Positions 31,418 through 38,485 of a stretch of DNA of 64,000 nucleotides are shown here, one piece after another. Below the pieces are notes generated by a model. That model saw only the letters and a program-made list of their open reading frames with translations, had not been told where the DNA came from and searched no databases. Every line of letters begins with the position of its first letter. Positions within the stretch are counted from its first letter, which is position 1. A program made the translations under genes and the position numbers. The stretch comes from Metabacillus schmidteae (GTDB lineage: Bacteria; Bacillota; Bacilli; Bacillales; Bacillaceae). The stretch lies in assembly GCF_903166545.1 (NCBI RefSeq), contig NZ_CAESCH010000001.1, positions 1-64,000 on the forward strand, in the 5' to 3' direction.

Positions 31418-32464
31418 TTACTTTTCAACGATCACCTGGTTACCAGCCGCCTTTAACAGCCTGTTCATAATGGCTGCTCCAACGCCAGCCTGTGGAAAAC
31501 TTTCACTTATAATAAGGTCAACATCTTCTTGATCAAATTGTCTTAGCACATCATATAACTGAGCTGCAACAGTTTGAAGATTTGCCCGGTTTCCACATGA
31601 CAATACTTTCGTCGCACGAAAATCATTTTTGGCTTCTTCCGTTGTTATAACTCCAACCTTTTTGCCTTCTTTTTCAAACTGATCAATCTGTTGTTGGATA
31701 AAGTGATGACTTCCATCTACAACAATTACAGGGGCATTTGGTGCATAATGGGTGTACTTCATGCCTGGTGATTTTGGTGCATGACCCTCTTCAACTAATG
31801 CTTGGTCAACACTCACTTCTCCAACAATTGCCTCCATTTGTTCTTTTGTCACTCCACCCGGACGGAGAATCGTTGGAATCTTCGTTGTACAGTCGATAAC
31901 CGTTGATTCTACGCCAACTCCAGTTGCACCTCCATCAATGATGCCACTGATTCTTCCTTGAAGATCATAATACACATGTGAGGCTTGCGTTGGACTTGGT
32001 TTTCCGGAGCGGTTTGCACTTGGTGCCGCGACAGGTACATTTGCTTCTTTTAAAAGGGCTAGTGCAATCGGATGGTCCGGCATACGTACACCAACAGTAT
32101 CAAGCCCTGCTGTGACTAAGTCTGATAAACGATCTCCTTTTTTTTGCAGCACTAGTGTTAATGGTCCCGGCCAAAAATTTTTGATTAACTCTTCTGCATA
32201 CTCAGGTATATCTTCAACAAACTCATCCAACTGATCTTGTGAAGCAATGTGGACAATTAGCGGATTATCACTTGGACGACCTTTTGCTTCAAAGATTTTA
32301 CGAACAGCTTCATCTGAAAAAGCATTAGCACCTAGTCCATATACCGTTTCAGTTGGAAAGGCGACAACTTCATTTTCTCTTAATATATTTGCTGCCTGTG
32401 CAATATGTGGATAACTAGTGGATAAGTTAGGAAGATCATCCACAGTCCATACTATTGTTTTCAT
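31418..32464 (-). CDS. ywlC: L-threonylcarbamoyladenylate synthase
   Basis: A 348-aa TsaC/Sua5 enzyme that makes threonylcarbamoyl-AMP from threonine, bicarbonate and ATP for the t6A37 modification of ANN-decoding tRNAs. The YrdC/TsaC domain (about 20-205) carries VAFPTETVYGLGANA, KGRPSDNPLIVH, and VAAPSANRSGKPSPT. The Sua5 C-terminal domain (about 240-345) is present, as in the long Firmicute form. The first codons overlap a DnaA box (32406-32414). The ribosome site is AAGGAG. Confidence 0.95.
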   Translation of the reverse strand: MKTIVWTVDDLPNLSTSYPHIAQAANILRENEVVAFPTETVYGLGANAFSDEAVRKIFEAKGRPSDNPLIVHIASQDQLDEFVEDIPEYAEELIKNFWPGPLTLVLQKKGDRLSDLVTAGLDTVGVRMPDHPIALALLKEANVPVAAPSANRSGKPSPTQASHVYYDLQGRISGIIDGGATGVGVESTVIDCTTKIPTILRPGGVTKEQMEAIVGEVSVDQALVEEGHAPKSPGMKYTHYAPNAPVIVVDGSHHFIQQQIDQFEKEGKKVGVITTEEAKNDFRATKVLSCGNRANLQTVAAQLYDVLRQFDQEDVDLIISESFPQAGVGAAIMNRLLKAAGNQVIVEK

Positions 32465-32555
32465 ACGTTCAAAACTCCTTATATTCCGTTCAATTCAAGT
32501 AAATTTCTCGATAATTAACTCTTGAAAGTATAAAAGAAGATCATAAAGAAAACAA

Positions 32556-32582
32556 GCCTTATCCACAAATTGTGGATAAGGC
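32556..32582 (-). terminator. ywlB terminator built from two DnaA boxes
   Basis: A perfect palindrome with 12-base arms (32556-32567 and 32571-32582) is followed on the minus strand by TTGTTTTCTTT. The arms are themselves the DnaA boxes TTATCCACA and TGTGGATAA. Confidence 0.7.
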
Positions 32583-32612
32583 TGTTATTATTGTGCATAA
32601 CTTTGTGAATAA
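32559..32612. promoter_or_regulatory. DnaA-box cluster at ywlC-ywlB
   Basis: Four perfect TTATNCACA boxes lie in 54 bases: TTATCCACA (32559-32567), and on the other strand TGTGGATAA (32571), TGTGCATAA (32592) and TGTGAATAA (32604). A fifth lies in the start of ywlC (32406-32414), with a one-mismatch box at 32416. B. subtilis has a known DnaA-box cluster at ywlC, so this looks like its conserved counterpart, acting to bind and titrate DnaA near the origin. Confidence 0.9.
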
Positions 32613-32643
32613 AGTGAAATTTCAAACAGTGGGATAATGAATC

Positions 32644-33087
32644 TTATGACGATTTTACCATTACCTTTGCATTCGGATCTTCTAACGAATCCTTCATATG
32701 ATCAATTGACAGCATTTCGGAAGGAACCAAATCTGCCTTTAGCTTTTGAAAGCCCATTAAGGATAAAAATTGAACAGATGCTTCTTTATTTGTGACTAAA
32801 AATAAGTCCGTAATTCCCCGTTTTTCCGATAACGTTTGGATGCTTTGAAATAGTGTCACAATATGAGCCTGCTTAAGCTTGTCCGACACGACTAAAGACC
32901 GCAGGAGCCCCGTGTTTTTTACAGGCTCCACACCGATACATGCAACAATTTCATTTTCTCCATTTTCCATTAAAACGAAATAATCTATTAAATTAGTAAT
33001 TCCTTCTGAACTGATTCCCGCTTTCTCAACGAACATTGTTAATCTTTCAACATCTTTGGTCTCTGCTATTTTTAATTGATAAAACAT
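32644..33087 (-). CDS. ywlB: GNAT-type N-acetyltransferase (YwlB-like)
   Basis: A 147-aa protein with the layout of the GNAT fold: N-terminal FYQLKIAETKDVERL, the acetyl-CoA region LLRSLVVSDKLKQAHIVTLF (motif A, lacking a classic QxxGxG/A loop), and ASVQFLSLMGFQKL (motif B). Position upstream of ywlC and size match B. subtilis ywlB. The substrate is unknown, and the poor motif A leaves catalytic activity uncertain. It has a GAGGTGA ribosome site. Confidence 0.7.
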   Translation of the reverse strand: MFYQLKIAETKDVERLTMFVEKAGISSEGITNLIDYFVLMENGENEIVACIGVEPVKNTGLLRSLVVSDKLKQAHIVTLFQSIQTLSEKRGITDLFLVTNKEASVQFLSLMGFQKLKADLVPSEMLSIDHMKDSLEDPNAKVMVKSS

Positions 33088-33200
33088 ATTTTCACCTCAT
33101 TTTGTTTTTCCTATTTCAACTCTATGAGGTTGTTGGTAGATTTATGCTTTTTTCTTTTTCGAAAGTCTTATTTAGACTAGTTAAAGGATCTTGTGCAGGT

Positions 33201-33300
33201 GACTTATTTGCTATTTTTGAGATTTATTTTCTATTATCGGAATTTGTTTGCTATTTTTCTAAATTATTTACGATTATCAGGATTTATTTACTATTCTTCC
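33201..33300. repeat. 20-bp-period tandem array (second copy of the 24151 type)
   Basis: Five 20-base units begin at 33201, 33221, 33241, 33261 and 33281, with a consensus close to GATTTATTTGCTATTNTCNG. It is the same unit, orientation and phase as the array at 24151-24250. It lies between the spoIIR terminator and ywlB, where B. subtilis carries ywlA. There are no indels between units despite many substitutions. Confidence 0.88.
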
Positions 33301-33327
33301 TATTTCGACATTTATCACAACCTAAAA

Positions 33328-33353
33328 AAGGCGAGGAAACTCCTCACCCTTTT
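33328..33353 (-). terminator. spoIIR terminator
   Basis: AAAGGCGAGGA (33328-33338) and TCCTCACCCTTT (33341-33352) pair with one bulged base; the minus strand then runs into TTTTTT. The stem overlaps the spoIIR stop codon. Confidence 0.8.
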
Positions 33354-34014
33354 AAGAAAACAATCCTTCAAACCATTCAACTAAGAAGAATTTCACTTCT
33401 ACTTCTTCTTTTTCTTCTTCTTCATCTACTACAAGAGAAGTTAGTTTTTCGTTTGTCTTATCTTGATCATTTGTTGTTTCTGTTTCTTCCGCTTGGACGG
33501 CTTCACCGTTTGAGAAGTCTAAGAAGCATAGCGGCGGGAATAGGACACACCACCAGTTGGCACCTTTTGCTTCTCCAAGGCTGATTAAGATTGCTTCATA
33601 TTCACCAGCAGGATAGATGTAGCTGCCATATAGCTTTGTTGGAAAATTCACATTGTGATCAAAATCAACAGAGTAAGATTGTTGCATATTTTCCTGCTCT
33701 AGTACATCTTCTACTATAGCTTCGATTTCCGGTAGTCTTGATTGAATCAGTTTTTCAGCTGCCTCAACAGATGTTAATTCCGCGACCCATTTTGTGATTT
33801 CTTTATTAACTGCATCACGAACTTTTCTTTTTAACGCTTGGTCTTCATCAGAATCACTGTTTGCTAGAATTCGTAAACGGATTGCTTCATCCGGTATGAC
33901 AACAGGTTCCTGTGTGCTTGCTTCTGTAGCTACCGGCTCTTTATAAACACTAGTAATGGCTCCTACGAATAAGATTAATATATAAATAAGTACTAATTGA
34001 TTTTGTTTTTTCAT
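33352..34014 (-). CDS. spoIIR: SpoIIR, intercompartmental signalling protein
   Basis: A 220-aa forespore-exported protein that triggers SpoIIGA to process pro-SigE in the mother cell. It has an N-terminal signal segment (about 1-23), the SpoIIR core with IRLRILANSDSDEDQALKRKVRDAV and the later GSYIYPAGEYEAILISLGEAKGANWWCVLFPPLCFLD region. The tail is acidic. The true start is ATG 34014 (MKKQNQ). The open frame continues another 64 codons upstream only because it reads through a GC-rich repeat. Neighbours prmC and ywlB agree with B. subtilis. Confidence 0.93.
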   Translation of the reverse strand: MKKQNQLVLIYILILFVGAITSVYKEPVATEASTQEPVVIPDEAIRLRILANSDSDEDQALKRKVRDAVNKEITKWVAELTSVEAAEKLIQSRLPEIEAIVEDVLEQENMQQSYSVDFDHNVNFPTKLYGSYIYPAGEYEAILISLGEAKGANWWCVLFPPLCFLDFSNGEAVQAEETETTNDQDKTNEKLTSLVVDEEEEKEEVEVKFFLVEWFEGLFS

Positions 34015-34107
34015 ATCTCTCACGCTCCCTTGGTAGACAGTATGGACAGCATGAGAAATTCTTAAACTATATTTTTTAAAAAATAGTTTGGTAGATTTAA
34101 AAAAGCT

Positions 34108-34208
34108 GGTTGACTCCCGCCACAGGTTGCTCGCTTTCCGCAGAGCTGGCGGTGAGCCTCGCTCGGCGCTAGCGCCTGCATGAGCCTCACCTTTCACTCC
34201 AGTCAACC
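34108..34208. repeat. GC-rich dispersed repeat, copy A
   Basis: The element is bounded by GGTTGACT (34108-34115) and AGTCAACC (34201-34208). It contains CTCGCTTTCCGCAG, the stem GGCGGTGAGCC, a GGCGCTAGCGCC palindrome and CACCTTTCACTCC. It is related to copies at 36321-36462 and 36577-36698. It lies in the prmC-spoIIR spacer and would be transcribed. Confidence 0.8.
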
Positions 34209-34273
34209 TTAAATAGTTTCACTTAACAAACCTTTTAACAATCTACAGAGCTTTTCAAATATACTAGTTACTC

Positions 34274-35119
34274 TTACAAAGTCGCAAAAACCATCCGATC
34301 TTTACCATTGATATCATAAACAACTTCCACCTCTGCCTTTTGCAGCGCTTGTTCAAGGAGGATTTTCACATCTTTTCCTTGCCCTGCGCCAATTTCAAAA
34401 GCAATGAGAGCTCGGTTGTTAAGGATGCTTTTCATGTCATTGATCAGTCTACGATAGAAATCCAAACCGTCTTCTCCACCTGCGAGCGCCCGCATTGGTT
34501 CGTGGTCTTTTACTACTGGTGATAGTGTTTCGATTTCCCAATCTGGAATATAGGGAGGATTTGACACTAAAATATCGATTTTCTGTGTGACAGGTGCAAG
34601 TAGATCACCATGCAGCCACTGAACTGTTGCCCCTAAGCTCTCAGCATTGTCTTTAGCCACTGTGATTGATTCTGCAGCAATGTCAACAGCCGACACATTG
34701 AATCTAGGGTTTTCTAATGCCAATGTAATCGCAATCGCTCCACTTCCTGTTCCAACATCGACCACATTTACTATTTCATTCCCCGGAAAATGTACAGATG
34801 CTCTTTGTAAAATTCCTTCCACAAGCTCCTCTGTTTCCGGTCTTGGAATGAGCACTTCCTTATTTACGTTAAACCGTCTTCCATAAAACTCTTCATATCC
34901 AATTAAATACTGGACAGGCTGACCTTCTGCATGCTTTTTCACATCTAATGAAAATGAATCGATTTGCTCATCTGAGAGGACCATTCTCAAATTGGATAAC
35001 AATATTGCCCGCTCCATTTGTAAATGATGGCGCAGCAACAATTCTCCTGCATTTTCATCTCTGCCTGCTTCCTTTAAAAAAGAAGAAGCCCAGTTGAGGG
35101 CTTCGTATACATATTTCAT
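34274..35119 (-). CDS. prmC: Release-factor glutamine methyltransferase
   Basis: A 281-aa SAM-dependent enzyme that methylates the Gln of the GGQ motif in release factors. An N-terminal helical substrate domain (about 1-90, with PVQYLIGYEEFYGRRF) is followed by a Rossmann domain with VVDVGTGSGAIAI and the catalytic VSNPPYIPD. The start is ATG 35119 (MKYVYEALN), eight bases after the prfA stop; a longer frame would overlap prfA. Cotranscription with its substrate prfA is the common bacterial arrangement. Confidence 0.96.
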   Translation of the reverse strand: MKYVYEALNWASSFLKEAGRDENAGELLLRHHLQMERAILLSNLRMVLSDEQIDSFSLDVKKHAEGQPVQYLIGYEEFYGRRFNVNKEVLIPRPETEELVEGILQRASVHFPGNEIVNVVDVGTGSGAIAITLALENPRFNVSAVDIAAESITVAKDNAESLGATVQWLHGDLLAPVTQKIDILVSNPPYIPDWEIETLSPVVKDHEPMRALAGGEDGLDFYRRLINDMKSILNNRALIAFEIGAGQGKDVKILLEQALQKAEVEVVYDINGKDRMVFATL

Positions 35120-35126
35120 TTGATTT

Positions 35127-36197
35127 TTAATCTTCCGCTGCTTGAAGGCGGCTTGATTGGTCCTCAACAATTAGTGCATCCACTACTTCATCAAGCTTAC
35201 CTTCTAAAATTTGATCAAGCTTTTGAATCGTTAATCCAATTCTGTGATCTGTTACACGGTTTTGCGGGAAGTTATATGTTCTAATACGCTCTGAACGGTC
35301 ACCTGTACCAACCGCAAGCTTACGGTTTTGATCGTATTCCGCTTGTGCTTCCTGCTGGAATTTATCATATACACGTGCACGAAGAACCTTCATTGCTTTT
35401 TCTTTGTTTTTGATCTGCGACTTTTCATCCTGACATGAAACAACTGTATTAGTTGGTAAATGCGTTAAACGTACCGCAGACATCGTTGTATTTACACTTT
35501 GTCCTCCTGGACCACTTGAAGCAAATGTATCCACACGAATATCTTTTTCATGGATTTCAACTTCAACTTCTTCTGCTTCTGGTAAAACAGCTACTGTCGC
35601 AGTGGATGTATGGATACGTCCGCCTGATTCTGTTTCAGGCACACGTTGAACACGGTGTGCACCGTTTTCAAATTTTAATTTAGAGTAAGCACCTTTTCCG
35701 TTGATCATAAAGATAATCTCTTTATAACCACCAGTTCCCGTTGCATTTGCTTCCATGACTTCTGTTTTCCATCCTTGCATTTCGGCAAAACGGCTGTACA
35801 TACGATATAAATCAGATGCAAATAACGCAGCTTCATCTCCACCTGCTGCACCGCGAATCTCCATAATAACGTTTTTGTCATCATTAGGATCTTTTGGTAC
35901 TAATAAAAGCTTTAGACGACCTGTTAATTCTTCTTCACGTTCTTCTAACTCGGAAAGCTCTTCCTTTGCCATTTCACGCATTTCAGCATCCAGCTTCTCT
36001 TCAAGCATTGATTTTGTATCTGAAATTTGCTCACGGACTTCTTTATATTCACGGTAAGCTTCCACTGTTTCTTGCAGATCTGATTGTTCTTTTGAATATT
36101 CACGCAGCTTTTTTGAATCGCTAATGATATCTGGATCCATTAGTAGCTGATTTAACTTTTCATAACGGTCTTCTACCGATTGTAAACGATCTAACAT
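35127..36197 (-). CDS. prfA: Peptide chain release factor 1
   Basis: A 356-aa class I release factor reading UAA and UAG. The stop-codon recognition tripeptide of the PxT type is PET in [12 protein letters not shown], and the peptidyl-tRNA hydrolysis motif is GGQ in [10 protein letters not shown]. The N-terminal coiled domain and C-terminal helical domain are complete. It is the first gene of the prfA-prmC pair and has a GAGGTGA ribosome site. Confidence 0.98.
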   Translation of the reverse strand: MLDRLQSVEDRYEKLNQLLMDPDIISDSKKLREYSKEQSDLQETVEAYREYKEVREQISDTKSMLEEKLDAEMREMAKEELSELEEREEELTGRLKLLLVPKDPNDDKNVIMEIRGAAGGDEAALFASDLYRMYSRFAEMQGWKTEVMEANATGTGGYKEIIFMINGKGAYSKLKFENGAHRVQRVPETESGGRIHTSTATVAVLPEAEEVEVEIHEKDIRVDTFASSGPGGQSVNTTMSAVRLTHLPTNTVVSCQDEKSQIKNKEKAMKVLRARVYDKFQQEAQAEYDQNRKLAVGTGDRSERIRTYNFPQNRVTDHRIGLTIQKLDQILEGKLDEVVDALIVEDQSSRLQAAED

Positions 36198-36320
36198 ACA
36201 TGTTCACCTCAATTTTCATGCATAACGTTATAATTATAGTATAGGTCAGATGAAGCGTCAAAAGCAAATTGAGGCAGGAGACTTAATTCTATATACTTTG
36301 TTGTTATTAATTAGTATTGT

Positions 36321-36462
36321 GTTGGCTGATTTCCGCTTCAGGATGCTCGCTTTCCGCGGGGGGGGCGGTGAGCTTCCTCAGCGCTTTGCGCTTGCGGGAT
36401 CTCACCTGTCCCACACTTCCCGCAGGAGTCTCGCACCTTTCGCTCCAATCAACCTAAATAGT
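36321..36462. repeat. GC-rich dispersed repeat, copy B
   Basis: It starts at GTTGGCTGAT and ends CAATCAACC. It carries CTCGCTTTCCGCGGG, GGCGGTGAGC, a TTTGCGCTTGCGGGATCTCA block and CCCGCAGGAGTC. Copies A and C share these blocks in order. Such elements are common in Bacillaceae intergenic DNA, from memory of other genomes. Confidence 0.85.
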
Positions 36463-36576
36463 TTTTTGTTTATAGAACAATAATCTTTTTAAAATAGTCT
36501 TATAATGGGTCTTAAGGAAAGGCTGTTTTCGCATACTATGTTGTTTTTATGTAGTGTTATAAATGAAAATTAGTTC

Positions 36577-36698
36577 GCTCCATTGCGCTGCAGACACTCG
36601 CTTTCCGCGGGGAGGAAGCCGAGCCTCCTCAGCTTCGCCTGCGGGGTCTCGCCCTTTCCTCACTTCCCGCAGGAGTCGAGTGTCTTCCGCTCCATTCC
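36577..36698. repeat. GC-rich dispersed repeat, copy C
   Basis: It starts CGCTCCATTGCG and ends with CCGCTCCATTCC. It has CACTCGCTTTCCGCGGGG, a GAGCCTCCTCAGC block, CCTGCGGGGTCTCG and CCCGCAGGAGTCGAGTG. The outer arms (ACACTCG and CGAGTGT) can pair, giving a large cruciform. It is separated from copy B by only 114 bases. Confidence 0.85.
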
Positions 36699-36844
36699 AC
36701 TATAAAGTTAAAATAATATGTTTAACAACAATCTTTGTGAAAACAACCTTTCAAAAGAACTAATTTTCAAAAAACAATTTTATACAAATAAATAATTTGT
36801 TTTAATGAAAATAACTATATTATTAATGAAAAGAGGAATTCACA

Positions 36845-37231
36845 ATGAAAATCAGTAAAATCCACCACATCGCAGTTATTTGCTCTAACTATGAAAGATC
36901 TAAGAAATTTTATACAGAAGTACTTGGTCTTAAGGTTCTTTCTGAAGTGTATCGAGAGGAACGGGAGTCGTACAAGCTGGATTTAATGGTTAATGATTTA
37001 TATCAAATTGAGCTTTTTTCGTTCCCAAATCCTCCTGGTCGCCCAACACAGCCTGAGGCAGCGGGATTGCGGCATCTTGCTTTTGAAGTAGCTAACATCA
37101 ATGAGGCTGTTCAGGAACTAAAAGAAAAAGGAATTAATGTAGAAGAGATTCGAGTGGATCCGATTACAGATAAGAAGTTTACCTTTTTTCAAGATCCGGA
37201 TGGTCTTCCTCTCGAATTGTATGAAGCATAA
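36845..37231 (+). CDS. ywkD: VOC/glyoxalase-like protein (YwkD-like)
   Basis: A 128-aa single-domain vicinal-oxygen-chelate protein. Metal-ligand positions are visible: His in SKIHHIAVICSNYERSKKFY, Glu in LYQIELFSFP, His in AGLRHLAFEV and Glu in DPDGLPLELYEA. It is close to the GloA-like SMU1112c/YwkD subgroup. It precedes racA, as in B. subtilis. The true substrate is unknown. It has an AGAGGAATTCAC ribosome region. Confidence 0.85.
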   Translation: MKISKIHHIAVICSNYERSKKFYTEVLGLKVLSEVYREERESYKLDLMVNDLYQIELFSFPNPPGRPTQPEAAGLRHLAFEVANINEAVQELKEKGINVEEIRVDPITDKKFTFFQDPDGLPLELYEA

Positions 37232-37406
37232 TTGGCTTAAATCGACAATCTCAATTCATAATATGTAAAACTCCCACTTTCTTTGCCGAATTCGTTCTTG
37301 TTTTGTCTAACATGAAGGGAACTGACACAAAACGTAGAACGTATTCTAGCAAGAAAGCAGTTAACAATCACGTTTTTGGTATACGAAAAATCAGGGAGGA
37401 ATGCAA

Positions 37407-37913
37407 ATGAGTACAGCTGCTGTTGCAAAGTCACTTGGTGTTTCTAGAAGAACGTTAATGAGATGGGTTGAGCAGTTAAATTTAGAGCTCTCAAAAAATG
37501 AACTTGGACATTATCAATTTTCGGACGCAGATATAGAGAAATTAAAACAAATACAGGAAAATACAGACTCCGTATTACCACAACAAAAGGAACAACAATC
37601 TCGGAAAGCAATTGTTATGACCAAAACTGTTGATGAAGATAAAATGGTTGAGCTAACAAATCGAATCGAGCAGGTAGAGCAAAGTCTCCAAAGAAAAGCA
37701 GATGATGTTGTTTCCTATCAGCTTCTGCAGCATAGAAAAGAAATGGAGGAATTAACAAGAACAATAAGCAAGCTTGAAAAGAGGATTGAAGAGCTTGAGC
37801 AAACGGAAAAAAAACCAGAATTAGCTTATAACCCTGCTCTTGTTTTTGATCAAGGACAAACCTCTAAAAAACCTCGCAGAAAAGGTTTAATCAGCTCCAT
37901 TTTAGGTTTTTAA
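37407..37913 (+). CDS. racA: RacA, polar chromosome-anchoring protein
   Basis: A 168-aa sporulation protein. In B. subtilis RacA coats origin-proximal DNA and ties it to the cell pole through DivIVA during axial filament formation. It has an N-terminal MerR-like winged helix (AAVAKSLGVSRRTLMRWVEQ, then NELGHYQFSDADIEKL), a central coiled coil (about 80-140), and a basic tail (KKPRRKGLISSILGF). The start is ATG 37407, six bases after AGGGAGGA; an ATG two codons earlier abuts that site. Its place after ywkD agrees with B. subtilis. Confidence 0.9.
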   Translation: MSTAAVAKSLGVSRRTLMRWVEQLNLELSKNELGHYQFSDADIEKLKQIQENTDSVLPQQKEQQSRKAIVMTKTVDEDKMVELTNRIEQVEQSLQRKADDVVSYQLLQHRKEMEELTRTISKLEKRIEELEQTEKKPELAYNPALVFDQGQTSKKPRRKGLISSILGF

Positions 37914-37932
37914 GGGGCATATTAACGCCCCT
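37913..37932. terminator. Bidirectional terminator after racA
   Basis: AGGGGC (37913-37918) and GCCCCT (37927-37932) form a short stem between racA and the convergent lipoprotein gene. A T-run follows on the plus strand. The lipoprotein stop codon lies in the loop. Confidence 0.82.
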
Positions 37933-38374
37933 CATTATTTTTTTTCTTTAAGTTTACATCAATATGATATCTCGGTAATGCCGTGATCATGTTTTCATGT
38001 ATTTCCTTTCTTTTTTCCTTCATTTCAGCATCATTCAGCTTTTCCGTTGTGTAGACATTTACATGAATTTGATCACCATTCATTATCACTCGCCCTAATG
38101 ATAGTTCCTTATCGTTGCGAATCGCTTCTTCTAATTTATTCTGATCATTCCCTTGGTCTGGCCTTGATTCTGTCAAATCAAGAAAATTAGGACCTGGATT
38201 TTCTGTAAACTGTTCATCCTCATCCACTTCTACTTCATCATAATCCCCATACCCTGTTTTCATTAATCGTGTCCCATTTTTATCTTCCGCTTGAGGCTCA
38301 TACCCTTCACGTGCTTGGAATTGACATCCTGCCAAACAAAGGGACAGAACCATTAAAGTGATTACCTTTTTCAT
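37922..38374 (-). CDS. Small lipoprotein, sporulation YhcN/YlaJ-like
   Basis: A 150-aa exported lipoprotein with lipobox LAGC (Cys17). An acidic region (YDEVEVDEDEQF) follows, then an alpha/beta C-terminal domain of KLEEAIRNDKELSLGRVIMNGDQIHVNVYTTE type, which resembles the YhcN/YlaJ spore lipoprotein domain. The assignment is by pattern only. It is monocistronic between racA and the giant surface protein. The ribosome site is AGGAGGTG. Confidence 0.65.
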   Translation of the reverse strand: MKKVITLMVLSLCLAGCQFQAREGYEPQAEDKNGTRLMKTGYGDYDEVEVDEDEQFTENPGPNFLDLTESRPDQGNDQNKLEEAIRNDKELSLGRVIMNGDQIHVNVYTTEKLNDAEMKEKRKEIHENMITALPRYHIDVNLKKKNNEGR

Positions 38375-38443
38375 ATTCGAACACCTCCTATTTGTAGGTT
38401 GTCCGATTTGAAATTTTTCATTAATGTTTAATCCGCTAAAGAA

Positions 38444-38467
38444 ACCCTACTCAACATAGAGTAGGGT
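38444..38467 (-). terminator. Terminator of the giant surface protein gene
   Basis: ACCCTACTC (38444-38452) pairs perfectly with GAGTAGGGT (38459-38467); TTTCTTT follows on the minus strand. Confidence 0.9.
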
Positions 38468-38485
38468 CCTTTTAATTTGATCTAA

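Larger units (their letters stand above)
36198..36844. other. Repeat-filled gap between prfA and ywkD
   Basis: These 647 bases contain two GC-rich dispersed repeats (36321-36462 and 36577-36698) embedded in A/T-rich sequence. Open frames in it are products of the repeats and lack ribosome sites. The final stretch holds the AGAGGAATT ribosome site of the VOC gene. Confidence 0.7.

Noticed and set aside
34015..34206. N-terminal extension of spoIIR
   Set aside because: The extra 64 codons are a translation of the dispersed repeat and lie before the signal peptide; the true start is at 34014.
36250..36763. Two plus-strand open frames before ywkD
   Set aside because: Both lie across the GC-rich dispersed repeats and have no ribosome site.
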